NCBI GenBank assembly: GCA_947498065.1 | Contig: CANMIS010000005.1 | Location: forward strand, 1 to 64,000 | DNA from: an uncultured Erythrobacter sp. | GTDB lineage: Bacteria; Pseudomonadota; Alphaproteobacteria; Sphingomonadales; Sphingomonadaceae | Reading direction: 5' to 3' | Length of the DNA stretch: 64,000 bases | Part shown: one piece after another, positions 17,127 through 26,044 of the stretch | Position numbering within the stretch: position 1 is the stretch's first letter | How the letters are laid out: the number at the start of each line of letters is the position of its first letter | Notes under the pieces: model-generated | Databases searched by the model: none | What the model saw: the letters and a program-made list of their open reading frames with translations, nothing else | Told to the model about the DNA's origin: nothing | Program-made: the position numbers and the translations under genes

Positions 17127-18605
17127 ATGCCTCTTACTGAACTGATTGCCGATACGTCCTCGTTCCTCGCCAAGGATAAGAAGATCCTGATTGGCGGCAC
17201 CTGGTATGATGCGGGCAGCGACGCTCAAATCGATGTCGTGAACCCCAGCGACGGCGCCCGGTTGAGCGGCATTGCCGATGCCAGCGAAGCGGATGTGGAC
17301 CGCGCGGTGGCGGCTGCTCGCAAGGCGTTTGACGAAGGGCCATGGCCGAGCATGAAGCCGGGCGAACGCGCCGCGATGATCCATGCCTGCGCTGACAAGA
17401 TGGCGGCGCATCACGAAGAGCTGGCTCAGCTAGAAACGCTGGACACGGGTAAGCCGATCAATTCTGCGCGCGGAGAGATTTTCGCCGCGATCGGCGCGAT
17501 GCGGTATTACGCTGGCTGGGCGGACAAGATCACCGGCACCACGCACAATATCAACATGCCGGGCGATCACCATGTCTACACGCTGAAAGAGCCTGTAGGT
17601 GTGGCCGCTCTGGTGGTGCCGTGGAACTATCCCATCGTGATGGCTGCGATGAAGCTCGGCCCATGCTTGGCGGCAGGCTGTACCGCTGTGCTGAAACCAG
17701 CCGAAGACACCTCGCTCACCGCGCTGCGCCTGGGCGAGATTTTCCTTGAGGCTGGCCTGCCAGAAGGCGTGCTCAACATTGTCACCGGTTACGGCGCGAC
17801 CACAGGCAATGCGCTGATCCATCACAAGGCTATCGACAAGATCGCCTTCACTGGCTCCACCGTGACTGGCAAGGTCATCGCCCATGCCGCCGCAGAGGGC
17901 CTCAAGAAAGTCAGCCTGGAGCTGGGCGGTAAATCGCCCAACATCATCATGCCGGATGCCGATCTGGAAAAGGCCATTCCGGCCTCTGCCATGAGCATTT
18001 TCTGGAACACTGGTCAGACCTGCACGGCGGCATCGCGCCTCTATGTGCATGAGGACATCAAGGATGAAGTGATCGCTGGCGTTGCGGCGGTGGGCAAGTC
18101 TCTGAAACTGGGAGCGGGTCTGGATGAGGAAACCCAGATCGGGCCGATCGTTTCAGAAAAACAGTTCGACAAGGTTCAGGATTACATCGAATTGGGCGCG
18201 AGCGAAGGCGCTGAAATCGCCAGCGGCGGACAGCGGCACGGCAACAGCGGCTTCTTCATCGAGCCGACCGTCATCGCCAACACAACCAATGATATGCGGG
18301 TTGTGCGCGAAGAGATCTTCGGGCCGGTCCTGGTCACTCAGACGTTCAAGACCGAAGACGAAGCCATCGCGCTTGCGAATGACAGCGATTATGGCCTCGC
18401 AGGCTCTGTCTGGACTGGCGATGTCGCCACCGCGCACCGCATGGCGCGCCGCATCCGCGCTGGAATCATCGGCATCAACAATGCCTCGGGCGCGGATTGG
18501 GATGTGCCGCTGGGCGGCTACAAACAGTCCGGCGTGGGCCGCGAGAACGGGCGCGATGGGTTGGAGCTCTATCTCCAGACGAAATCGGTCTTCACCACGC
18601 TATGA
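17127..18605 (+). CDS. Aldehyde dehydrogenase (NAD(P)-dependent)
   Basis: 492 aa, full length for the betaine-aldehyde/phenylacetaldehyde-like ALDH group. Catalytic Cys299 in FWNTGQTCTAASR, general-base Glu265 in SLELGGKSPN, oxyanion Asn in VPWNYP, nucleotide-binding FTGSTVTGK, and the EEIFGPVL segment. It oxidises an aldehyde intermediate to the acid. It starts 3 nt after the MFS gene, and its stop overlaps the start of the hydrolase gene (ATGA). A second ALDH of a different subgroup lies at 35235-36749, so the pathway may have two aldehyde steps. Confidence 0.92.
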   Translation: MPLTELIADTSSFLAKDKKILIGGTWYDAGSDAQIDVVNPSDGARLSGIADASEADVDRAVAAARKAFDEGPWPSMKPGERAAMIHACADKMAAHHEELAQLETLDTGKPINSARGEIFAAIGAMRYYAGWADKITGTTHNINMPGDHHVYTLKEPVGVAALVVPWNYPIVMAAMKLGPCLAAGCTAVLKPAEDTSLTALRLGEIFLEAGLPEGVLNIVTGYGATTGNALIHHKAIDKIAFTGSTVTGKVIAHAAAEGLKKVSLELGGKSPNIIMPDADLEKAIPASAMSIFWNTGQTCTAASRLYVHEDIKDEVIAGVAAVGKSLKLGAGLDEETQIGPIVSEKQFDKVQDYIELGASEGAEIASGGQRHGNSGFFIEPTVIANTTNDMRVVREEIFGPVLVTQTFKTEDEAIALANDSDYGLAGSVWTGDVATAHRMARRIRAGIIGINNASGADWDVPLGGYKQSGVGRENGRDGLELYLQTKSVFTTL

Positions 18606-19417
18606 GCGAAGTCACACTCCCCACTGAAGTCCAACGGATCGACGTTGGCGATGCGGAGATCCATGTCGAGGTGACCGGCAGCGGGCCAGACCTGCTGCTG
18701 GTTGCCGGACTTGGCGGACGTGGCGCGTTCTGGGCCAATCAGGTCCAGGAATTTGCCCAGCATTTCCGCGTGATCACTTTCGATCATCGCGGCTGCGGCG
18801 ACAGTACGCCAGATAAAGTCGTCTATGGCGCAGAGCACATGGCGCAGGATGTCCTCGCCATGATGGATGCGATGGGGATCAAGCAGGCAAGCCTGGTGGG
18901 CCATTCCACTGGCGGCGCAATTGGCCAGCATATTGCGCTGGAACAGCCAGAGCGGCTCAGCAAGCTGGTGCTGTCGTGCAGCTGGGCTGGGCCTGATACC
19001 TATCTCACCGAGCTGTTTCGCACCCGGCGCGAAATCCTCATCAGCTGCGGCCCGCTCGCCTATCTGACCATGGGCACATATCTGGCCATGCCGAGCAGCA
19101 TTTTGCAGCCGCAAATGTCATCGGCGCGCAAGTTTATGGAGGAGCGGCTGGCGGCGTTTCCGGGGCTCGAGGTGGAGCTGTCGCGGATCAACGCGGTCTA
19201 CACTCACGACCTGCGCAGCCGCCTGCATCACATCAAAGTGCCGACCTTGTGCATTGGTTCTTCCGACGATCAGATCACGCCGCCAGGATTTACGCAGGAA
19301 ATGGGCGAGCTGATCGAGGGCGCGCAGACCCATTTGCTGGCGCGCGGCGGGCATTTTGCACCGATTGCCGCCACCGCCGATTACAATCCGCGTGTTCTTG
19401 AATTTCTAACCGCCTGA
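18602..19417 (+). CDS. Alpha/beta hydrolase (RutD/NicD-like)
   Basis: 271 aa. The start at 18602 overlaps the ALDH stop (ATGA); longer upstream frames would extend into the ALDH coding region. Nucleophile elbow LVGHSTGGAIG (G-H-S-T-G), early oxyanion segment LLVAGLGGRGAFWANQ, HRGCGDS, acid in IGSSDDQITPP and final His in LLARGGHFAPI: an intact catalytic triad. The overall pattern resembles RutD and N-formylmaleamate deformylase (NicD), which act on C-N bonds of ring-cleavage products. A cytoplasmic ester, amide or imine hydrolase is a fair call; the substrate is unknown. Confidence 0.85.
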   Translation: MSEVTLPTEVQRIDVGDAEIHVEVTGSGPDLLLVAGLGGRGAFWANQVQEFAQHFRVITFDHRGCGDSTPDKVVYGAEHMAQDVLAMMDAMGIKQASLVGHSTGGAIGQHIALEQPERLSKLVLSCSWAGPDTYLTELFRTRREILISCGPLAYLTMGTYLAMPSSILQPQMSSARKFMEERLAAFPGLEVELSRINAVYTHDLRSRLHHIKVPTLCIGSSDDQITPPGFTQEMGELIEGAQTHLLARGGHFAPIAATADYNPRVLEFLTA

Positions 19418-19427
19418 GGAAATCGCC

Positions 19428-19943
19428 ATGTCTGTTCATCCACCCGTGGGGCATATCACCAAAGGAAAATCGGTTGTCGTCGGTCCGGACGAGGGGCGAT
19501 CCCTGTGGCAGCCAATGCCCAGCCGCGGATATGTGAATGTCAATCTGACGCCGGACAACATGCCTTATGACACCTGGTCCAGCGGCACCCAATTGCTGCC
19601 GCCCGGATGCATGGTGCGCGAGCATGGGCACAAGCAAAATCATGAACTTGTATTCGTTTATGAAGGCACGGGCGTGGTCGATATTGATGGCGAGGAAACC
19701 GAATTTGGCCCCGGCACCACGATCCTGTTTGCGCGCAATTGCACCCATTGGATCAAGAACACGGGCACGGAAGATATGAAGATGTTCTGGGTGTTCTTCC
19801 CGCCGGGGCTGGAGGATTGGTTCTATGCCATCGGCAAAGATCGCAAGCCGGGTGATCCCATGCCCGAACCATTCGACCGGCCCGATCACGTGCAAGACGT
19901 GATGGACAAAATGCGCTTCCTCCCCCCGCGCAGCGCAGGATAA
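19428..19943 (+). CDS. Cupin-domain protein
   Basis: 171 aa, one cupin fold (about 35-140). Motif 1: CMVREHGHKQNHELVFVYEG, with His/His...Glu ligand spacing. Motif 2: GPGTTILFARNCTHWIKNTG, with the C-terminal ligand His. This metal-binding pattern fits a small dioxygenase, isomerase or an ectoine-synthase-like cupin, and an enzymatic rather than purely structural role is likely. It lies 10 nt after the hydrolase gene and 5 nt before the OCD-family gene. Confidence 0.78.
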   Translation: MSVHPPVGHITKGKSVVVGPDEGRSLWQPMPSRGYVNVNLTPDNMPYDTWSSGTQLLPPGCMVREHGHKQNHELVFVYEGTGVVDIDGEETEFGPGTTILFARNCTHWIKNTGTEDMKMFWVFFPPGLEDWFYAIGKDRKPGDPMPEPFDRPDHVQDVMDKMRFLPPRSAG

Positions 19944-19948
19944 ACAAT

Positions 19949-20959
19949 ATGCGAATTATTCCTCAATCAGACGTTGAGCGTCTGCTGCCTGTTGGCGCGT
20001 GCGTCGATGTGATGCGCGATGCGATGATCGCCACCTCTGAAGGCGATGTGACCCTGCCGATCAGGCAGTTTATGCCAGTGCCGGGCGCGTCCGGTAAAAT
20101 GGCGATCATGCCGGGCTCGCTGGGCACGGCGGGGGAGGCGGAGCAAGCCTGCTTCGGGATCAAACTGGTGTGCAAATATGACCGCCCGCTGATCAATGGC
20201 AAGCCCGATCCGCTAGGCACGCATGTCGGCATGGTCATGCTGTTTGACAGCGTGAAGGGCGTGCCGCTGGCGATGATCGAAGGGTCTTCCTTGACCGCCA
20301 TCCGCACCTCTGCGGCGAGCGCGCTGGCGACCCAATTGATGGCCCGCGAAGATGCATCGCGTCTGGCGATTATCGGCAATGGAGAGCAGGCCGCGCGGCA
20401 TGTCGATGCGATGATGGCCGTGCGCCCGATCAGTGAGATTCACATCTGGGGCCGAGATCTGGCGCGCGCATCGGAATTTGCTGAGGCAACTGCTGAGCGC
20501 ACTGGCCTGCCCGCCGCTGCGCATGCCAGCCCTGAAGACGCAGCGGCGAATGCCGACATCATCTGCACCACAACGTCAGCGAAAGAGCCGGTGTTGCCCG
20601 GCTCAGCTCTAAAGCCTGGCCAGCATATCAATCTGGTCGGCGCGGCTATCCCAACCAGTGCGGAAGTCGATAGCGAGGCCGTCCAGCGCAGCCGCTTTGT
20701 GGTCGATTACCGCCCAGCGGCCATGGCGGCTGCAGGTGAGCTGCTGAATGCGATTGAGGCGGGCGTGGTCACTGAAGGCCATATCGCCGGTGAAATTGGC
20801 GAGGTTGCAGACGGCAAAGTCGTAGGCCGCACCAGCGCGGACGAGATCACCATGTACAAATCGCTCGGCGTCGCGGCCCAGGATCTGGCCGCGGCCAAGG
20901 CCATATGGGCCGCTGCCGAGGCGGAAGGGGCCGGACAAGAGGTCGACCTGCTAAGCTAA
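19949..20959 (+). CDS. Ornithine cyclodeaminase/mu-crystallin family dehydrogenase
   Basis: 336 aa, full length. Substrate-binding Lys region (GIKLVCKYDRP), SSLTAIRTSAASALA with the conserved Arg, and a NAD(P)-binding motif LAIIGNGEQAARH. The family contains ornithine cyclodeaminase, alanine dehydrogenase, ketimine reductase and N-methyl amino-acid/opine-like enzymes. Co-occurrence with methylaspartate ammonia-lyase and C-N hydrolases suggests release or reduction of an amino or imino intermediate. The closest activity cannot be assigned without a phylogeny. It is followed by a 64-73-nt gap before the first serine hydrolase gene. Confidence 0.8.
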   Translation: MRIIPQSDVERLLPVGACVDVMRDAMIATSEGDVTLPIRQFMPVPGASGKMAIMPGSLGTAGEAEQACFGIKLVCKYDRPLINGKPDPLGTHVGMVMLFDSVKGVPLAMIEGSSLTAIRTSAASALATQLMAREDASRLAIIGNGEQAARHVDAMMAVRPISEIHIWGRDLARASEFAEATAERTGLPAAAHASPEDAAANADIICTTTSAKEPVLPGSALKPGQHINLVGAAIPTSAEVDSEAVQRSRFVVDYRPAAMAAAGELLNAIEAGVVTEGHIAGEIGEVADGKVVGRTSADEITMYKSLGVAAQDLAAAKAIWAAAEAEGAGQEVDLLS

Positions 20960-21032
20960 GGGACGCTGTCCAACAGGCGGGTAATCAAGTCCAATCTCGA
21001 CGCAATGGCGCAAGTGCGCTCTAGTGTTAGGA

Positions 21033-22340
21033 ATGATGTTGAGGACATTGCAGATCCTGCTCAAAGACCGGATGGCGCACGGCGCTACCGCTGCTGTATG
21101 CGCTCTCGCGCTGGCAGGTTGCACCTCAACAGGGCCTGCAGAAATTGCCCCAACTTCAATCAGTTATACGGCCGAGGATGAGGCGCTCTACATGGAGCGG
21201 TTCAATCGCTTGGCTGAAGGGGGAAGCGGCGGCGCGGGGCTGGGTGCATACGATACGCTGGAGCCTGTGAGCGGCTCTGAGAAGGTCGAGCCTCTGCCCA
21301 ATCGCGCCGCTGCAACCCTTTCTCCCACCGCGCTGGATCAAGCGCGCAGCTATGCCGAGGCGCGCAACAGCTCCGCTTTGCTGGTCTGGCGCGATGGCGC
21401 GCTGGAGGCAGAGCATTATTTTGGCGAGTTTGCGCAGGACAGTCTGCTCGTCTCAAAATCGCTCGCTAAACCGATCACGGCGATCCTTGTCGGGCGGGCT
21501 CTGCAGCAAGGGCATATCCAATCGCTCGATCAACCGGTCGCCGATTTCATCACCGAATGGCGGGGCGATCCCAAGCGCAGCAAGATCCTCATTCGCCACC
21601 TGCTCGACATGCGCACCGGGTTTAAGCCGCAAGGTTTCGCGCCTGATCCCGCCGATGTGCTAAATCGCGCCTATCTCCATCCGCGTCATGACGAAGTGAT
21701 CATCAATGATTACCCGCTGACCCATGAGCCGGATACGCGCTATGAATATGCCAATGCGACCTCTGAAATGGTCGCGCCTCTGCTCGAGCGGGCAACAGGC
21801 ATGCGCTATGGCGATTATCTGACAGAGGCCTTGCTGAAGCCGCTAGGCGCGCCCGGCGGTCAGATCTGGGTGAACCGCCCGGGCGGGACTGCGCATTCCG
21901 GCTGCTGCGTGCTGCTGCCCGCGCAGACATTCCTGCGCTTTGGTGTCCTGCTGCTCCAAGATGGCGAATGGGAGGGCACGCGCCTGCTGCCAAAGGGCTA
22001 TGTCGCGGAAATGCGCGAAGGCACGGATGAGAACCCCTATTACGGCCTGGGTGTCTGGTTGCCGCACACTTTTCTGGAGCGGCGCGGCTTTGCCCATCCG
22101 TCGGTTGAATTTGGCAAGGTGCTCCATTCAGAACCCTATGCCGACAAGGATATCTTCCTGTTTGATGGCAATGGCAATCAGACGGTCTACATCATCCCTT
22201 CCACCAATTCGGTGGTCCTGCGGATGGGCGGGCGTCCGCCGCAAGACGCCGAATGGGACAACACTTTCCTCCCCAATCTGCTGATCCGTGACGCCTACCG
22301 CGCCTCAGCTGACGCAATGCCGGAGCCACAACCACAATGA
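21033..22340 (+). CDS. Serine beta-lactamase-fold hydrolase, lipoprotein (copy 1)
   Basis: 435 aa from ATG 21033; GTG 21024, ATG 21036 and ATG 21072 are alternatives. A lipobox L-A-G-C (Cys30 from 21033) indicates an envelope lipoprotein. Active-site motifs: S-x-x-K as SKSLAK (Ser143/Lys146) and Y-x-N as YEYAN (Tyr239/Asn241). This matches class C beta-lactamase/EstB/6-aminohexanoate-dimer-hydrolase-type enzymes, which cleave esters, amides or peptides, rather than a true beta-lactamase. The stop overlaps the start of the downstream permease (ATGA). A second copy is at 26001-27263. A periplasmic step that trims the substrate before import is inferred. Confidence 0.83.
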   Translation: MMLRTLQILLKDRMAHGATAAVCALALAGCTSTGPAEIAPTSISYTAEDEALYMERFNRLAEGGSGGAGLGAYDTLEPVSGSEKVEPLPNRAAATLSPTALDQARSYAEARNSSALLVWRDGALEAEHYFGEFAQDSLLVSKSLAKPITAILVGRALQQGHIQSLDQPVADFITEWRGDPKRSKILIRHLLDMRTGFKPQGFAPDPADVLNRAYLHPRHDEVIINDYPLTHEPDTRYEYANATSEMVAPLLERATGMRYGDYLTEALLKPLGAPGGQIWVNRPGGTAHSGCCVLLPAQTFLRFGVLLLQDGEWEGTRLLPKGYVAEMREGTDENPYYGLGVWLPHTFLERRGFAHPSVEFGKVLHSEPYADKDIFLFDGNGNQTVYIIPSTNSVVLRMGGRPPQDAEWDNTFLPNLLIRDAYRASADAMPEPQPQ

Positions 22341-23743
22341 ACGCCACCATCGCCAGCGAGGCGGCTCCGACAGACGGAAAGCCGCAAGGGCAATTGCCAT
22401 TTGGCCTGAAATTCGGCTGGTCAACCGGTGCCTTTGGCGTCGCTCTGCTGATGAACGGGATTGCCGGGGTCATCCTGCTGTTCGCGGTCAGCATTCTCGG
22501 GATTGATCCGTGGCTCGCCGGCGCGGTGATCACGGTCAGCAAGCTGTTTGACGTGGTGACCGATCCCATCGTTGGCATGTGGAGCGACCGGCATCGCTCG
22601 CCCAAAGGGCGCCGCCGTCCGTTCCTGCCTTGGGGCGCGTTCCTGAGCGCAGCCAGTTTCGCCGCCGTTTTTACAGCGCCCGAGTTCGACAATCAGTACA
22701 TCACTGCGCTCTATCTGTTCGGCGCGCTGTGCGTCTATGCGTTCGGCTATACGCTCTACAATATCCCCTACCTCTCCATGCCTGCGGAGATGACCGACAG
22801 CTATCACGAGCGCTCATCAATCCATGCATTTCGGATGGTGTTCATCGCGCTTGGCGGGATGGTTGCCGGGGCCGGGGTGAAGTTCTTGCTCGATTACCTT
22901 GGCACGAACGAGCCGAGCAGTTGGGCGACCGTTGGCGTGATTGGCGGGGTGATGATCTTCATCTCGATGATGGCCGCTTACTTCACCACCGCGAAGGCCC
23001 GTTTTACGGCTCCTGAAGAAGCGAGTGAGAAGAACAAGTTCGAGCAATTGAGCGAGGAATTCGGCGCAGTTGTTGGCAACACGCATTTCCTGCGCCTGAT
23101 CGGGGTGAAGTTCTCGCAATTGATGGGCGTGCAAACGATGGGCGCTGCGATGGCCTATTTCTTTGTGCAATATCTGATGCGCGACTTCACTGCGCTGGGC
23201 ACATTCTTTGTGGTCGTATCGATTTCGACGATTGTGTTTTCGCCGGTGCTGGTGGCTTTTTCAAAGCGCTACGGAAAGAAGGCGGCCTATTACGTCGCAG
23301 CGGGCGTCAACATTCTCTACGCGCTCAGCTGGTCGCTCACCGGACCAGACGAGCCCATGTGGTCGATCCTGATGCGCGCCGCAGTGGTCGGCATCGCCTT
23401 TGGCGGCAATGTGATCATGGCGATGAGCATGCTCACAGATATCATCAATGAAGATGCCAATCGCACAGGCGTTCGCCGCGAAGGCGCCTTCACGGCGCTC
23501 TACAGCTTTGTCGAAAAGCTCACCGGGGCGATCGGCCCGCTGATCGTCGGCATTGCACTCAGCTGGGTGGGTTTCAACAAAGACTTACCGCTGGATGCGC
23601 CGCAAGGCGACGGGGTGAACACAGCCCTGCTTCTCGCCGTGTCCTGGCTGCCTGCGGTGTTCTACATGATCGGCGTTGTGCTGCTTTCAGGCTACAAATT
23701 GACCGAAGAAGACCTAAGTCCACAAACGAAGAATGAAATGTGA
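22337..23743 (+). CDS. GPH-type cation symporter (MFS_2)
   Basis: 468 aa, 12 hydrophobic segments. The signature of the glycoside-pentoside-hexuronide:cation symporter family is visible: DVVTDPIVGMWSDRHRSPKGRRRPFL, and an internal repeat in the second half. Family members import sugars or glycosides with Na+ or H+, but sphingomonads also use them in other catabolic clusters. The start overlaps the stop of the serine hydrolase gene, so hydrolysis and uptake are translationally coupled. This is the second permease of the operon. Confidence 0.87.
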   Translation: MNATIASEAAPTDGKPQGQLPFGLKFGWSTGAFGVALLMNGIAGVILLFAVSILGIDPWLAGAVITVSKLFDVVTDPIVGMWSDRHRSPKGRRRPFLPWGAFLSAASFAAVFTAPEFDNQYITALYLFGALCVYAFGYTLYNIPYLSMPAEMTDSYHERSSIHAFRMVFIALGGMVAGAGVKFLLDYLGTNEPSSWATVGVIGGVMIFISMMAAYFTTAKARFTAPEEASEKNKFEQLSEEFGAVVGNTHFLRLIGVKFSQLMGVQTMGAAMAYFFVQYLMRDFTALGTFFVVVSISTIVFSPVLVAFSKRYGKKAAYYVAAGVNILYALSWSLTGPDEPMWSILMRAAVVGIAFGGNVIMAMSMLTDIINEDANRTGVRREGAFTALYSFVEKLTGAIGPLIVGIALSWVGFNKDLPLDAPQGDGVNTALLLAVSWLPAVFYMIGVVLLSGYKLTEEDLSPQTKNEM

Positions 23744-23753
23744 CGAGTAACGC

Positions 23754-24800
23754 ATGATGAAACAGGCCCTTGATGATCCAAACCTTCGCCAGCGCGGCCG
23801 CGCCTCGGTGGAGTTTATGGTCCAGATGCTGGTTGCCTCAGGCAGCCTGCGTGATGCGGTGAATGCCGATATCGAGGCGGCGGTTCCTGATGCAGACGCT
23901 CTGCCGGATGATCTTGATGCGCGTCAGGCGTATATGGACGAGAAGCTGGCAGACAGCGCAGCGTTCGCAACGCAGCAGCTGGTCGGCGATTGGCACGGCC
24001 GCAATCACGGCAAGGTCGCGGCCGCCGCATTTGACGAGATTAAGGGCGATCTCGAGCCAGTGTTTGAGCGCACCGCCAAGGGCGCAGCCACGCTGACTCT
24101 CGATCCGAACCTGGTCGCGCCCGATTATTGGGACGGGGTCGATTTTCATCGCACAACCGGCGGCTGGGATCGGCATCCCAACCAAGGCTTCATCCACGGC
24201 GAACTGATCCACCGCAAAATGGTTGCGCGCTTCTTCCCAGGCGGCATTTTTCAGCAGCGCCGCAATGTTGCAGCGATGGCGCCAAAGGATCACTATGAAA
24301 AGATCCTCGATATGGGCTGCTCCAGCGGGCACTTCACCGTCGCGCTCCAAGAAACCTATCCGGAAGCAAAGGTGTACGGTGTTGAGCTGGCCGCGGAGAT
24401 GCTCGACCATGCGTGGCGCACGGCCAATGACAATGGCTGGGACTGGCAGCTGTTCCAGCGCTCTGCCGAAGAGACCGGTTTTGAAGCGAACAGCTTTGAC
24501 CTCGTGAGCAGTTACATCCTGCTGCACGAATTGCCCGAACACGCGATAAAGAACGTGTTTGCCGAGGCATTCCGCGTCTGCAAGCCAGGGGGTGACATGA
24601 TCATGTCCGACGTCACCCGCTATGCCGATCTCGACAAGCTGTCTGCCTGGAAGGCGGACCGGGGCGCATCCTATGGCGGAGAGCCGCATTGGCGCGCATC
24701 GGCCAGTCTCGATCTGGCAGAAATCGCGCGTGATGCGGGCTTTGTCGATGTGAAGGCAGAGGGCATGTACCCACATGTTGTGCAGGGCCGCAAACCGTGA
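23754..24800 (+). CDS. Class I SAM-dependent methyltransferase with long N-terminal region (copy 2)
   Basis: 348 aa; adjacent ATGs at 23754 and 23757. The N-terminal 180 residues are helical, then a block with TLDPNLVAPDYWDGVDFH and TTGGWDRHPNQGFIHGE. SAM fold: motif I ILDMGCSSGH (184-193), acidic Glu211 after beta2 (VYGVELAAE), FDLVSSYILLHELP and FRVCKPGGDMIMSDV. It is a divergent paralogue of the 11797-12897 product, sharing the pre-SAM block and the SYILLHELP motif, not just the generic fold. The small partner gene follows here with a 4-nt overlap (GTGA), whereas in copy 1 it precedes. Methyl acceptor unknown. Confidence 0.85.
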   Translation: MMKQALDDPNLRQRGRASVEFMVQMLVASGSLRDAVNADIEAAVPDADALPDDLDARQAYMDEKLADSAAFATQQLVGDWHGRNHGKVAAAAFDEIKGDLEPVFERTAKGAATLTLDPNLVAPDYWDGVDFHRTTGGWDRHPNQGFIHGELIHRKMVARFFPGGIFQQRRNVAAMAPKDHYEKILDMGCSSGHFTVALQETYPEAKVYGVELAAEMLDHAWRTANDNGWDWQLFQRSAEETGFEANSFDLVSSYILLHELPEHAIKNVFAEAFRVCKPGGDMIMSDVTRYADLDKLSAWKADRGASYGGEPHWRASASLDLAEIARDAGFVDVKAEGMYPHVVQGRKP

Positions 24801-25078
24801 GCGGGAAAGACCCAAAAGACTTTAACCTTCCTCAGGCCGATTTTCTAAAACCTGAGCAGATCGACAATGTCGGCCGCGCGCTCATCTCTTTGATGCGCGA
24901 AGTTGCGGTGCTGAATGACCGCGTGCTGGTTCTCGAAGAGCTGCTGGAGCGCGGCGAAGGGGTGACGCACGAGGCCGTCGACAGCTTCGTCCCGGACGAG
25001 GCCTTCACCGCGCGCTCTGAGGCCTCGATGCAGCAGACCATCGAAGGCGTGCTGACCGCGCTGCGCGGCGACGCGTAG
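24797..25078 (+). CDS. Small helical partner protein, paralogue of the 11448-11795 product
   Basis: 93 aa, GTG start overlapping the methyltransferase stop (GTGA). Helical, acidic, no signal peptide. The core DNVGRALISL through VLNDRVLVLEELLER aligns without gaps to the 115-aa product at 11448. The shared DRVLVLE heptad suggests a short coiled coil for docking. No named family recognised. Strict adjacency to paralogous methyltransferases in two separate operons argues that the pair functions together. Confidence 0.7.
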   Translation: MSGKDPKDFNLPQADFLKPEQIDNVGRALISLMREVAVLNDRVLVLEELLERGEGVTHEAVDSFVPDEAFTARSEASMQQTIEGVLTALRGDA

Positions 25079-25087
25079 TTCGTCAGA

Positions 25088-26044
25088 ATGCGGCGATCTC
25101 TGCTTCTCGCCGTTCTGACCTCTCTTAGTGCTTGTTCGGCCGGTTCGATTGAAGAGCCGGCTAACCCTGTGCCCGTGTCCGAGCCGCCCGATTGCGCCCG
25201 CGAGCTTGCGGGCAATCACGGCCTGTTTGAGACAAGCATTTTTGCCGATGCAGACCGCGCGGTCCCGATGACGGTGCTGCATCCCGAAGCTCCTGGCGAA
25301 TACCCGCTGATCGCCTTTTCTCACGGAGCGTTCGCTGCTCCTGACCGCTATCTCAAAATGCTCGGTCCGCTGGCAGCGGCAGGCAATATTGTGATCGCGC
25401 CGATGCATATTGATAGCGAGGAATTTGGCCGATCAGAGCCCGCCAGCCCGGGTGAGGTTTGGCGCACGCGCAATGAGGATATGAAGCTGGCGCTGAGCGA
25501 GCTCGGCGGAATCGACGAAAGCCTCGCGCAAAATGGCCTTTCCATCGACCGTACCAAGGTAATTGCGATGGGGCACAGCTATGGTGCGCTGATGGCGCAG
25601 CTGGCCGGAGGCGCGCAGGCGATCGAGGACGATGGCAGCACACCCGATCGCCGAGATCCGGCTGTGGATGCGGTGGTCGCCTGGTCGCCGCCGGGTGTTT
25701 TGCCAGGGCGAATGACACAGGAAAGTTGGAGCACTTTGGCCGCGCCTTCGCTGACGATCACGGGCACAGCGGATGTCCTGCCCGGCTTCATCGACAATTG
25801 GGAAGACCACACAGCAAGCTATGACAATGCGCCCGCAGGCAGTGCGGAGCTATGGGTGGGCGAGGGCGTAAACCACTATTTCGGCGGTATGTTTGGGCGC
25901 GAAAAGCCCGCTGATGCGGCCTCGCGGGCTCTGTTTGCCCGGGCGCTGTCGCAAACGCTGGGCTTTATGCAAAGAGCCATGGAGATGCCGCAGGCTTGCA
26001 GTGTGGGCGAGACAGCGGAAGGAGAGACCTATCAGACACGCTAG
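25088..26044 (+). CDS. Alpha/beta hydrolase lipoprotein (dienelactone hydrolase/PAF-acetylhydrolase-like)
   Basis: 318 aa. The N-terminus MRRSLLLAVLTSLSAC is a lipoprotein signal (lipobox L-S-A-C, Cys16). Nucleophile elbow IAMGHSYGALMA (G-H-S-Y-G). Early strand/oxyanion FSHGAFAAPDRYLKML. Acid in SLTITGTADVLPGFIDN and a late His in EGVNHYFGG, so the triad is intact. The fold resembles plant chlorophyllase, PAF-acetylhydrolase and predicted dienelactone hydrolases. It is placed in the envelope next to the serine beta-lactamase-fold lipoproteins, which points to extracytoplasmic ester or amide cleavage. It starts 9 nt after the small partner gene. Confidence 0.8.
   Translation: MRRSLLLAVLTSLSACSAGSIEEPANPVPVSEPPDCARELAGNHGLFETSIFADADRAVPMTVLHPEAPGEYPLIAFSHGAFAAPDRYLKMLGPLAAAGNIVIAPMHIDSEEFGRSEPASPGEVWRTRNEDMKLALSELGGIDESLAQNGLSIDRTKVIAMGHSYGALMAQLAGGAQAIEDDGSTPDRRDPAVDAVVAWSPPGVLPGRMTQESWSTLAAPSLTITGTADVLPGFIDNWEDHTASYDNAPAGSAELWVGEGVNHYFGGMFGREKPADAASRALFARALSQTLGFMQRAMEMPQACSVGETAEGETYQTR

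Noticed and set aside
23838-24815. 325-codon minus-strand frame opposite methyltransferase copy 2
   Set aside because: It has no recognisable motifs and is fully covered by a clear methyltransferase with the small partner gene coupled to it.
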